This document shows, piece after piece, positions 56,439 through 64,000 of a DNA stretch of 64,000 bases. The DNA comes from Variovorax sp. 54 (GTDB lineage: Bacteria > Pseudomonadota > Gammaproteobacteria > Burkholderiales > Burkholderiaceae_C). The translations under genes and the position numbers were made by a program. The notes below the pieces were generated by a model, which saw nothing but the letters and a program-made list of their open reading frames with translations, was not told where the DNA came from and searched no databases. The first letter of the stretch is position 1. Each line of letters opens with the position of its first letter. The DNA is taken from the NCBI RefSeq assembly GCF_002754375.1, contig NZ_PEFF01000001.1:2686501-2750500 (forward strand), in the 5' to 3' direction.

Positions 56439-57269
56439 TTACTGCCGGAACCCGCCGGCCGCGTCGTGCAGCGCGAGGCGGCGCGAGCCCGCCACGATGT
56501 CGCTGGGCTTGAGCCCGTAGACCTGGCGGATCGAATGGCTGAAGTGCGTGGAGTCGGGGTAGCCGGTGTCCAGCGCGATGTCGGTGAGCGTGCCGCTCTG
56601 GTGCACGTAGCGCAGCAGGCTGCGCGCGCGCTTCCAGGCACGGAAGCCGCGAAAGGGCATGCCGGTCTCCTGCTTGAACAGATGCAGGAAGCGCGAGAAC
56701 GACAGGTGCACCGAGGCCGCGCAGTCTTCCGCCGAGGCGGGTGCGGCCGGGTCGGCCACGAGCATGTCGACCACCTTGCGGATGCGCGCGTCGAGCGGGC
56801 GCGGCGCGAGCGGGCCGTCGAAGAACAGCGCGTCGAAATCGAAACCGTCGAAGTCGATGCCGCGCGCCGAGGCCGCCAGCAGATGGGCGTGGGCCTCGCG
56901 CATGCGCTGCACGAAGGCCGGCGCATCGACCGGGCCGCAGTGCTGCAAGAAGGCCGGCATGCGCGCGGGATCGACCGACTCCGATTCGATCAGCAGGTTG
57001 AAGATCAGCGGGCACGCGCTCTCGACCTGGTGCGGCACGTGCGGCGGCACCACGATGAACTCGCCGCTTTGCCAGGCACCACCGCCGATGCGGATGCGGT
57101 TGGGCGGCGCACCGGCGGGCGACACATACACGCCGTGCCCGCCCATCGCGCGCTCGGCCGCAGCGCCGAGCAGGCCGGCATAGAAGACGCGCTGCGGCGT
57201 GAGCCACATGAGGCGTTCGCCCTGCCGTGCATCGCCGCCCGAAGGCGTCGACGTCCTGGTTCGCTGCAT
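56439..57269 (-). CDS. AraC-family transcriptional regulator
   Basis: 276 residues from the ATG at 57269, which has AGGAGACAGACACC upstream; an ATG at 57287 is possible. A cupin-like N-terminal sensor domain (GGAWQSGEFIVVPPHVPHQV) is followed by a C-terminal double HTH: CAASVHLSFSRFLHLFKQET and LTDIALDTGYPDSTHFSHSI. It is in position to control the downstream livHMGF-ligase-binding protein genes. The inducer is unknown. Confidence 0.9.
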   Translation of the reverse strand: MQRTRTSTPSGGDARQGERLMWLTPQRVFYAGLLGAAAERAMGGHGVYVSPAGAPPNRIRIGGGAWQSGEFIVVPPHVPHQVESACPLIFNLLIESESVDPARMPAFLQHCGPVDAPAFVQRMREAHAHLLAASARGIDFDGFDFDALFFDGPLAPRPLDARIRKVVDMLVADPAAPASAEDCAASVHLSFSRFLHLFKQETGMPFRGFRAWKRARSLLRYVHQSGTLTDIALDTGYPDSTHFSHSIRQVYGLKPSDIVAGSRRLALHDAAGGFRQ

Positions 57270-57382
57270 GGTGTCTGTCTCCTGCATCGGTCGACGACGT
57301 CCGACCGGGGGGTGGCGTCGTGTTCGCTGGATCGTAGCGGCGAGGGCCCTGAGCGCGGCATCCATTTGCGCGGGGACTTTCC

Positions 57383-58324
57383 CTAGGCCGACGCGAACGC
57401 GCGGCGCAGTTCCGCCGCGCACAACGCGACCGCCGTGTGGGCCTCGTCGAGCACCTTCCCCATGGTGATGAAGCCATGGATCTGGCGCTCGAAGCACACG
57501 TAGTTCGCGCGGTTGCCGGCGGCCGTGAGCGCCTCGGCATACGCCGCGCCTTCGTCGCGCAGCGGGTCGTAGCCGGCCGTGAGCACGAGCGCGGGCGGCA
57601 GGCCCGCCAGGTCGGTGTGCAGCAGCGGCGAAGCGCGCCAGTCGAGGTCGTGCTTCGCGTCGGTGATGTAGTGGTCGTGGAAGTAGGTCATCGTGTCGCG
57701 CGTGAGCAGGTAGCCCTGCCCGTTCGCCTGGTGCGACGGATGGCCGCGGCGCATGTCGGTGGCCGGGTAGATCAGGAGCTGGAACACGATCGGCAGGTCG
57801 CCCGCATCGCGCGCCGCGATCGACGCCACGGCCGCGAGGTTGCCGCCCGCGCTGTCGCCGCCCACCGCGAGGCGGTTGGCATCGAGCCCCAGTGCGGCGG
57901 CTTCGCGGCGCACCCAGCGCGTGGCCGCGAGCACGTCGTCTACCGCCGTGGGAAAGCGGTGCTCCGGGCCCATGCGGTAGTCGACCGCGACCACTGCGCA
58001 GCCTGCGCCGTTGGCCAGCTCGCGGCACAGCACGTCGTGCGTGTCGAGGTCGCCGATGACCCAGCCGCCGCCGTGGTAGTACACGAGCACGGGCAGCGGA
58101 CCTGGGCCTGCGCCAAGTGGCTTGTACAGCCGCACCGGGATGGTGCCGTGCGGCCCGTCGGCGGCGAGGTCGCGCACTTCGGCCACCTCGGCCGGCAGCG
58201 GCTGCGTGGCCGTGCGGCGCTCGCGATAGAAGGCCCGCGCATCGGCGGGCGACAGCGTGTGGGTCGGCGGAATGCCGCGCGCTTCGATGAAATCCAGCAA
58301 GGCGCGCGCCTGGGGATGCAGCAT
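57383..58324 (-). CDS. Alpha/beta hydrolase, hormone-sensitive lipase family
   Basis: 313 residues from the ATG at 58324. Oxyanion-hole motif HGGGW (84-88), nucleophile Ser158 in GGDSAGGN, and Asp/His partners in ALVLTAGYDPLRDEG and ERQIHGFITM. Intracellular esterase of the HSL group, acting on short esters. It is upstream of the AraC gene on the same strand, 113 nt away, so the two may be linked. The ATG has GGAGACACC upstream. Confidence 0.93.
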   Translation of the reverse strand: MLHPQARALLDFIEARGIPPTHTLSPADARAFYRERRTATQPLPAEVAEVRDLAADGPHGTIPVRLYKPLGAGPGPLPVLVYYHGGGWVIGDLDTHDVLCRELANGAGCAVVAVDYRMGPEHRFPTAVDDVLAATRWVRREAAALGLDANRLAVGGDSAGGNLAAVASIAARDAGDLPIVFQLLIYPATDMRRGHPSHQANGQGYLLTRDTMTYFHDHYITDAKHDLDWRASPLLHTDLAGLPPALVLTAGYDPLRDEGAAYAEALTAAGNRANYVCFERQIHGFITMGKVLDEAHTAVALCAAELRRAFASA

Positions 58325-58513
58325 GGTGTCTCCGGTGAATCGAACGGAGCGCTCAGTGTGGAGGGCGGGGTGCCTGCGGGGTATCCGCATGCACCCGCAC
58401 CCGACCGGCGTCCTGGCGACAAGACCTGCACCATGCCCGCACCGCTGCGGGGTCGCTTGCGAAAACTGGCTACCGGGGCCCGGCTCGCGGGTTCACCCGG
58501 AGGGTTCGGCCGC

Positions 58514-59716
58514 TCAGGCCGTGCGCGGCTTCACGCGCGAAGCGGCTTCCTTGGCGAGCTTGCGTGCCGTGTCGGTGTCGGCCGCGTGCACCAGCGCCAC
58601 GCCCATGCGGCGCTTGACGAAGCTCTCGGGCTTGCCGAACAGGCGGATGTCGCTGCCCGGCACCTGCAGCGCCTCGGCCACGCCGTCGAAGGCGATGCCG
58701 GTGGCGTCAACGCCGCCGTAGATCACGGCGCTGGCGCCCGGGCTCTTGAGCGAAGTGTCGACCGGCAGGCCGAGGATGGCGCGCGCGTGCAGCTCGAACT
58801 CGTTCTGCCACTGCGTGGCCATGGTGACCATGCCGGTGTCGTGCGGACGCGGGCTGACCTCGCTGAACCAGACCTCGTCGCCCTTCACGAACAGCTCGAC
58901 GCCGAACAGGCCCTGGCCGCCGAGGTCGGCCGTGACGGCCTGCGCGATCTGCTGCGCCTTCTGCAGCGCGGCCGGCGCCATGGGGTGCGGCTGCCAGCTT
59001 TCGACGTAGTCGCCGCTGACCTGCACGTGGCCGATGGGGTCGCAGAACTTCGTTTCGACGGCGCCTGCCGCATCCTTGGCGCGCACGGTCAGCAGCGTGA
59101 TCTCGTAGTCGAAGTCGATGAAGCCCTCGACGATCACGCGACCATGGCTCACGCGGCCGCCGGCCATGGCGTAGTCCCAGGCCTTCTGCACGTCGGCCGG
59201 GCCGTCGATCTTGCTCTGGCCCTTGCCGGAACTGCTCATCACGGGCTTGACGATGCAGGGGTACCCAATGCCCGCGTCGATGGCGGCTTGCAGCTCGGCC
59301 AGCGAGTCGCAGAACTTGTAGGGGCTGGTGGGCACGCCCAGCGTCTCGGCGGCCAGGCGGCGGATGCCTTCGCGGTCCATCGTGAGGCGGGCGGCGCGGG
59401 CCGTGGGAATCACGCGCACCACGCCCGCGTCTTCGAGCGCCTGGAGCGTCTGCGTGGCGATGGCTTCGATCTCGGGCACCACCAGCGTGGGCTTCTCGGC
59501 CTCGATCAGCGCTTTCAGCTGTTCAGGGTCGCTCATGGTGATGGTGCGCGCGTGGTGCGCCACCTGCTGGCCGGGGGCGTTCTCGTAGCGGTCGACCGCG
59601 ATGGTCTCGACGCCCAGGCGCTGCAAGGCAATGAGCACCTCCTTGCCGAGCTCGCCGGAGCCGAGCAGCATCACGCGGGTGGCGGAAGGGGACAGGGGGG
59701 TGCCGAGGGTGGTCAT
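58514..59716 (-). CDS. purT: Formate-dependent phosphoribosylglycinamide formyltransferase
   Basis: 400 residues. PurT adds formate to GAR in purine synthesis, using ATP. N-terminal [23 protein letters not shown]-grasp [15 protein letters not shown] and [23 protein letters not shown] match the family over its length. It is divergent from the 3-hydroxyacyl-CoA dehydrogenase gene, with 180 nt between that should hold both promoters. No PurN gene is present here. Confidence 0.97.
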   Translation of the reverse strand: MTTLGTPLSPSATRVMLLGSGELGKEVLIALQRLGVETIAVDRYENAPGQQVAHHARTITMSDPEQLKALIEAEKPTLVVPEIEAIATQTLQALEDAGVVRVIPTARAARLTMDREGIRRLAAETLGVPTSPYKFCDSLAELQAAIDAGIGYPCIVKPVMSSSGKGQSKIDGPADVQKAWDYAMAGGRVSHGRVIVEGFIDFDYEITLLTVRAKDAAGAVETKFCDPIGHVQVSGDYVESWQPHPMAPAALQKAQQIAQAVTADLGGQGLFGVELFVKGDEVWFSEVSPRPHDTGMVTMATQWQNEFELHARAILGLPVDTSLKSPGASAVIYGGVDATGIAFDGVAEALQVPGSDIRLFGKPESFVKRRMGVALVHAADTDTARKLAKEAASRVKPRTA

Positions 59717-59896
59717 GCGAGGGCTCGAAAAAATAGGGTTGAAAACAATCGCAGCACTGTAAGCCACCCCGGGGCGGTGTCGCCCACGGGAACGGCGGCC
59801 CCACCGGGCTGCTTCACAATTGCCGCCATTGCGCGACGGCGGCCTTGCGCCCGCCCTCGCCTCCGCTTTTCTTTTTTGTTTCAAGGAGCATTTTTC

Positions 59897-60745
59897 ATGA
59901 CGATTCAAACTGTGGGCATCATCGGCGCCGGCACCATGGGCAACGGCATCGCCCAGGCCTGCGCGGTGTCGGGTGTCAACGTGGTGATGATCGACGTGGC
60001 CCAGGCCGCCGTCGACAAGGGCATCGCCACCATTTCGGGCAGCCTCGACCGCCTCATCAAGAAGGAAAAGCTCACGGCCGAGCAGAAGGCCGCCGCGCTG
60101 GCGCTGGTCAAGGGCTCGACCGACTACAACGACCTGAAGGGCGCGCAACTCGTCATCGAGGCCGCCACCGAGAACCACGCGCTCAAGCTCAAGATCCTCA
60201 AGCAGGTGGACGATCTGGTCGGCCCCGAGGTGATCATCGCGTCGAACACCTCGTCGATCTCGATCACGCAGCTGGCCGCCGCCACCTCGCGCGCCGACCG
60301 CTTCATCGGCATGCACTTCTTCAACCCGGTGCCGATGATGGCGCTGGTGGAGCTGATCCGCGGCTACCTCACGAGCGACGCCACGCACGACGCGGTGAAG
60401 GCGCTGGCCGAGAAGCTGGGCAAGTCGCCCATCACGGTGAAGAACGCGCCGGGCTTCGTGGTCAACCGCATCCTGGTGCCGATGATCAACGAGGCCTTCT
60501 TCGTGCTGGCCGAAGGCCTGGCCACGGCCGAGGACATCGACGCCGGCATGAAGCTGGGCTGCAACCAGCCCATCGGCCCGCTGGCACTGGCCGACATGAT
60601 CGGCCTGGACGTGTGCCTGGCCGTGATGGAGGTGTACCTCGAGCAGTTCGGCGACTCCAAGTACCGCCCCTGCCCGCTGCTGAAGGAAATGGTCGCCGCC
60701 GGCCAACTGGGCCGCAAGACGGGCCGCGGCGTCTACACGTACTGA
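59897..60745 (+). CDS. 3-hydroxybutyryl-CoA dehydrogenase
   Basis: 282 residues, starting with ATG at 59897 after AAGGAG. NAD-binding turn [14 protein letters not shown] (7-20), catalytic His in GMHFFNPVP, plus Ser and Asn in SNTSSISI and [15 protein letters not shown]. Typical single-domain HbdH length. It interconverts acetoacetyl-CoA and 3-hydroxybutyryl-CoA in fatty-acid or PHB metabolism. It precedes an enoyl-CoA hydratase gene by 37 nt, a matching beta-oxidation step. Confidence 0.95.
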   Translation: MTIQTVGIIGAGTMGNGIAQACAVSGVNVVMIDVAQAAVDKGIATISGSLDRLIKKEKLTAEQKAAALALVKGSTDYNDLKGAQLVIEAATENHALKLKILKQVDDLVGPEVIIASNTSSISITQLAAATSRADRFIGMHFFNPVPMMALVELIRGYLTSDATHDAVKALAEKLGKSPITVKNAPGFVVNRILVPMINEAFFVLAEGLATAEDIDAGMKLGCNQPIGPLALADMIGLDVCLAVMEVYLEQFGDSKYRPCPLLKEMVAAGQLGRKTGRGVYTY

Positions 60746-60782
60746 TCCGGCATTCCATAAAAACAAGGAGACAAGCAACGCC

Positions 60783-61598
60783 ATGACCGCCACCCCCACC
60801 ACCCCGCCCGCCGAAGGCTGCATCGACACGCAGGTGCTCGACCACGTGCTGCTGATCGGCATCAACCGCCCTGCCAAGCGCAACGGCTGGACGCCGCCGA
60901 TGTTCAAGCAGCTGGCCGAGGCCTACACGCGGCTGGACGACGACCCGAGCCTGCACGTGGGCGTGCTGCATGCCTTCGGCGACCACTTCACGGCGGGCCT
61001 GGACCTGCCGGCGGTCACCGAGTACATGAAGCGCGGCGAAAAAGCGATTCCAGCCGGGCTGGTGGAGCCGCACGACTTCGGCCTGGAGGGCTACCGCCGC
61101 CGCACCAAGCCGATGGTGGCGGCCGTCAAGGGCATCTGCTTCACGGTGGGCATCGAGCTGATGCTGGGCGCCGACATCGTGGTGGCGGCCGACAACTGCC
61201 GCTTCTCGCAGATGGAAGTGCAGCGCGGCATCATGGCCACGGGCGGCGCCACGCTGCGCATGGCCGAGCGTGCGGGGCTGGGCAACGCGATGCTGCACCT
61301 GCTCACGGCCGACGAGTTCGACAGCGCCGAGGCCTATCGCCTGAACTTCGTGCAGAAGGTGGTGCCGGCCGGGCAGGAGCTCGACACTGCGCTGCAGATC
61401 GCGCAGCGCATCGCGGCCCAGGCGCCGCTGGCCGTGCAGGCCACGCGGCTCAACGTGCTCAAGGCGATCGAACACGGGCCGCTGGCGGCCGTCGCGGAAT
61501 TCATCGAGACGCAGAAACGCCTGTCGAACAGCGAGGACGCGGCCGAGGGCGTGCGCTCGTTCATCGAGCGCCGGCCTGCGCGTTTCAGCGGCCGTTGA
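60783..61598 (+). CDS. Enoyl-CoA hydratase/isomerase
   Basis: 271 residues with the crotonase fold. The oxyanion segment is [13 protein letters not shown] (about 62-74), and [20 protein letters not shown] continues the core. It begins [15 protein letters not shown]. It hydrates or isomerises enoyl-CoA thioesters. The usual Glu pair is not clearly placed, so the exact reaction is uncertain. It is likely co-transcribed with the dehydrogenase. Confidence 0.9.
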   Translation: MTATPTTPPAEGCIDTQVLDHVLLIGINRPAKRNGWTPPMFKQLAEAYTRLDDDPSLHVGVLHAFGDHFTAGLDLPAVTEYMKRGEKAIPAGLVEPHDFGLEGYRRRTKPMVAAVKGICFTVGIELMLGADIVVAADNCRFSQMEVQRGIMATGGATLRMAERAGLGNAMLHLLTADEFDSAEAYRLNFVQKVVPAGQELDTALQIAQRIAAQAPLAVQATRLNVLKAIEHGPLAAVAEFIETQKRLSNSEDAAEGVRSFIERRPARFSGR

Positions 61599-61657
61599 GC
61601 CCGTTGCTGCCGTTGTTGGTGTCCGTTCCCTTTCTGTCGTCCACTGGAGCCCGTTGC

Positions 61658-63007
61658 ATGCCCTCTTCTTCTTCGTCGTTTTTCTTCTTTCAACGCACGG
61701 CGCTGGCCGCCGCCTTCACCCTTCTTGCCGTGAACACCAGCCTCGCCCAGACCCCGTCGCCGCCTGCGCTGCCCGATCCCGCCGCCACCTCGGTCGAGGC
61801 GCTGGGCTGGATGCAGGGCTTTCCGCCGCCGCCCGACAAGCAGCTCACCTTCGACAATCCGGCCGGCGGCGTGTACCCGCGCATCCGCTGGACCTTCTCG
61901 CACGTGCGCGAGACGGTGCCCACGGCCAACGTGTGGCGCGGCCCCGGCGCCGCCAGCCCGCTGCCGGCGGCCACGCCGCGCTTCGACATCGAGGCCGTGC
62001 GCTTCCAGCCCATGGGCGGCGGCGAGACGCAGACCTTCGGCCAGATGGTCACGCGCACCTACACCGACGGCATCCTGGTGCTGCACCGCGGCCAGGTGGT
62101 CTACGAGAAGTACTTCGGCGCGCTCACGCCCGAGCGCCCGCACCTGGCGATGTCGGTCACCAAGTCGTTCGTGGGCACGCTGGCAGCCATCCTTGCGCAG
62201 GAGGGCACGATCGACCCGTCGGCGCCGGTCACCAAGTACCTGCCCGAGCTCAAGGACACGGCCTACGGCGACGCCACGGTGCGCCAGGTGATGGACATGA
62301 CCATCGGCGTGCGCTACTCCGAGAACTACGCCGACCCGAAGGCCGAGGTCTGGGACTATGCGCGCGCCGGCGGCATGCTGACGCAGGGCGCCAACTACAC
62401 GGGCCCGAAGTCGTTCTACGAGTTCCTGGTCACGCTCAAGAAGGAAGGCACGCACGGCGACGCCTTTGCCTACAAGACGGTCAACGCCGAGGTGCTGGCC
62501 TGGATCGTGCGCCGCGCGTCCAACCGCTCGCTGGCCGACCTGCTGAGCGAGAAGATCTGGCGCCGCATCGGCGCTGAGCAAGATGCGTATTTCATGGTCG
62601 ACCGCATCGGCACCGAGTCGGGCGGCGGCGGCCTGAACACCGTGCTGCGCGACATCGCACGCTTCGGCGAGACGCTGCGCAACGGTGGTCGCGCGCCCAA
62701 CGGGCAACAGGCCATTGCGAAGGCGGTGGTCGACGACATCCAGCGCGGCGCCGACCCCGCCAAGTTCGCAAAGGCCGGCTACGCGCTGCTGCCGGGCTGG
62801 AGCTACCGGAACATGTGGTGGGTCTCGCACAACCCGCATGGCGCGTACATGGCGCGTGGCATCCACGGCCAGAGCATCTATGTCGATCCGAAGGCCGAGA
62901 TGGTGATCGTGCGCTACGCCGCGCACCCGATCGCAGCGAACGGGGGCAACGACCCGCTGACCCTGCCCGCCTTCCAGGCCATGGGCGAGGCGTTGATGAA
63001 GCCCTGA
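61658..63007 (+). CDS. Serine hydrolase, class C beta-lactamase-like
   Basis: 449 residues from the ATG at 61658. Signal peptide after a Ser/Phe-rich start (MPSSSSSFFFFQRTALAAA) ending SLA-QT near 30. The penicilloyl-serine fold shows S166-V-T-K169 and the YxN-type GVRYSENYAD. Family members include esterases, 6-aminohexanoate-dimer hydrolase and D-aminopeptidases. The periplasmic substrate is unknown. It follows the hydratase by 59 nt. Confidence 0.9.
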   Translation: MPSSSSSFFFFQRTALAAAFTLLAVNTSLAQTPSPPALPDPAATSVEALGWMQGFPPPPDKQLTFDNPAGGVYPRIRWTFSHVRETVPTANVWRGPGAASPLPAATPRFDIEAVRFQPMGGGETQTFGQMVTRTYTDGILVLHRGQVVYEKYFGALTPERPHLAMSVTKSFVGTLAAILAQEGTIDPSAPVTKYLPELKDTAYGDATVRQVMDMTIGVRYSENYADPKAEVWDYARAGGMLTQGANYTGPKSFYEFLVTLKKEGTHGDAFAYKTVNAEVLAWIVRRASNRSLADLLSEKIWRRIGAEQDAYFMVDRIGTESGGGGLNTVLRDIARFGETLRNGGRAPNGQQAIAKAVVDDIQRGADPAKFAKAGYALLPGWSYRNMWWVSHNPHGAYMARGIHGQSIYVDPKAEMVIVRYAAHPIAANGGNDPLTLPAFQAMGEALMKP

Positions 63008-63010
63008 GGC

Positions 63011-63784
63011 TCAGCCGGCGCGCTGCTTCGCGATGACGAGCAGGCCGTCCATGATCAGGCTCTCGACCAGTTCGAAGTCGCCGTTCATGGCGGGCGCCAT
63101 CTTCCAGCCCGCGCCGCCTGTCATGAAGCAGGCCGGCTCGGCGCCGCAGTGCGAGCGCACGTGCTGCACCATGCGCTCGACCGCGCCCGCGATGGCGTAG
63201 GTGCCGCCGCTGGTCAGTGCGTCGCTGGTGTTGGTGGGAAATTCGCGCACCTCGCCGGTGGGCACGTGCAGGCCCGCCGTGCCCGATTCGAGCGCGCGCA
63301 GCATGATGCCGTGGCCCGGCAGGATCAGGCCGCCCAGGAACTTGCCGCTGGCATCGATCGCCTCGACCGTGACGGCCGTGCCGATCAGCACCACCACCAT
63401 CGGCCGCTCGGGCCCTTGCGACAGCATGCGGTGGCGCGCACCGATCATCGCCACGAAGCGGTCGGCACCCAGTCGCGTGGGATGGTCGTAGCCGTTCACG
63501 ATGCCGGCCTCGCCCGCGCTCGACACCACCCAGCGCGGCGTGCAGTCGAAGCGCTCGGTGATCTGCTCTTCGGCGCGCCGCCGCAGCGTGTCGCCGGCCA
63601 CCACGCAGCCCAGCATGGAGCCGGGCGCGGGCAGGTCGGCCCAGGGGCCGTCGGCCAGGCGTTCGATGTGGTCGAGAAACTCGGCACCATGGGCCTGCAG
63701 TGCCGCACCGGGGAAAGCCCCCTCGTACAGCGCCCACTTGAGCCGGGTGTTGCCGATGTCGATGGCGAGGAAGGGGGAAGACAT
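63011..63784 (-). CDS. coaX: Type III pantothenate kinase
   Basis: 257 residues from the ATG at 63784. Acid and phosphate-binding motif [14 protein letters not shown] (Asp9), the GADR(F) segment [18 protein letters not shown], and [10 protein letters not shown] with [10 protein letters not shown]. It phosphorylates pantothenate, the first step of CoA synthesis, without feedback inhibition by CoA in this class. Often placed beside birA; here the upstream neighbour is a Kbp-like gene instead, in the opposite direction. Confidence 0.95.
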   Translation of the reverse strand: MSSPFLAIDIGNTRLKWALYEGAFPGAALQAHGAEFLDHIERLADGPWADLPAPGSMLGCVVAGDTLRRRAEEQITERFDCTPRWVVSSAGEAGIVNGYDHPTRLGADRFVAMIGARHRMLSQGPERPMVVVLIGTAVTVEAIDASGKFLGGLILPGHGIMLRALESGTAGLHVPTGEVREFPTNTSDALTSGGTYAIAGAVERMVQHVRSHCGAEPACFMTGGAGWKMAPAMNGDFELVESLIMDGLLVIAKQRAG

Positions 63785-63918
63785 GCGCGCGATTATTGCG
63801 ACTTTGTGGTTATTCCTGCTGGCGCCTCTTTGACAGTCGCGGCATGGGCCTACGCGGACGGCGTCGATTCGGCCGCTACATTCGCCTTTTCCATCCACCA
63901 CGGCACAAGGAGAACACC

Positions 63919-64000
63919 ATGGGATTGCTCAGCTTCATCAAGGAGGCCGGCGAAAAACTGTTCGGCGGTTCGTCGGCCGAAGCGGCCACGCCCGATGCGA
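63919..64000 (+). CDS. Kbp/YgaU-like BON-LysM protein, 3' end outside window
   Basis: Only the first 27 codons are in the window: [20 protein letters not shown] and further. This start matches E. coli Kbp (YgaU), a small potassium-binding cytoplasmic protein made of a BON and a LysM domain. The ATG has AAGGAG upstream at 63907-63912. The identity rests on the N terminus alone. Confidence 0.75.
   Translation, partial: MGLLSFIKEAGEKLFGGSSAEAATPDA

Noticed and set aside
57437..60745. Very long plus-strand open frame opposite the esterase, purT and dehydrogenase genes
   Set aside because: It is a GC-rich shadow: His/Arg/Ala/Gly-rich translation with no family, fully covered by recognised genes; only its 3' part is the real dehydrogenase.

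Overview
The window is high-GC DNA packed with genes on both strands. It looks like chromosome from a betaproteobacterium of the family Comamonadaceae, and Variovorax is my best guess. The reasons are the gene content (EIIA-Man/HPr/EI regulatory PTS, str and S10 ribosomal operons, branched-chain ABC cluster with an AMP-ligase), the long C-terminal tail on S3, the Asp-type HemB, and repeated GC-rich intergenic elements. This assignment is inference; no 16S gene, tRNA gene, CRISPR array, transposase or prophage is visible.

Layout. 1-2.4 kb: end of an unrecognised membrane protein, a CurA-type reductase and a DUF3325 protein. 2.4-9.6 kb: an iron-uptake unit on the minus strand (FecI sigma, FecR, two TonB-dependent siderophore receptors, DUF4198 and DUF3325 proteins) behind a Fur-like palindrome. 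9.7-14.3 kb: macA-macB-outer membrane factor efflux operon. 14.3-18.2 kb: a minus-strand envelope-stress-like unit (repeat-bearing secreted protein, Spy-like lipoprotein, DUF4260 protein, membrane protein, response regulator, histidine kinase). 18.4-21.1 kb: regulatory PTS (EI, HPr, EIIA). 21.2-24.9 kb: small lipoprotein, TlpA-like thioredoxin, cytochrome c', cytochrome b561, GNAT and peroxiredoxin.

24.9-37.7 kb: the str and S10 ribosomal operons on the minus strand (rpsL, rpsG, fusA, tuf, rpsJ, then rplC to rpsQ). They are interrupted between rpsJ and rplC by a two-gene insert encoding a lipoprotein zinc metalloprotease and a small secreted protein. A terminator follows rpsJ and a promoter precedes rplC, so the cluster appears to be split into two transcription units. 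37.7-41.6 kb: a D,D-carboxypeptidase, a hydrolase, a 2Fe-2S protein, a VanZ-like protein and HemJ. 41.6-41.9 kb: an intergenic region with a strong candidate small RNA and two perfect palindromes. Then hemB, a CorA-type transporter, a second copy of the repeat-bearing secreted protein, a divergent LysR regulator, dienelactone hydrolase, a DsbA-family isomerase, an SDR, MarC and an EVE protein.

49.2-58.3 kb: a minus-strand ABC uptake cluster (LivHMGF-type, AMP-dependent CoA ligase, solute-binding protein) with an AraC regulator and an HSL-type esterase upstream, suggesting import and CoA activation of an organic acid. 58.5-64 kb: purT, 3-hydroxyacyl-CoA dehydrogenase, enoyl-CoA hydratase, a serine hydrolase, coaX and the start of a Kbp-like gene.

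The most interesting items are the small RNA candidate with a UCCUCC anti-Shine-Dalgarno segment beside hemJ/hemB, the metalloprotease insert that splits the S10 operon, the paired secreted proteins with an internal 34-residue duplication, and a family of GC-rich repeats placed just after stop codons.
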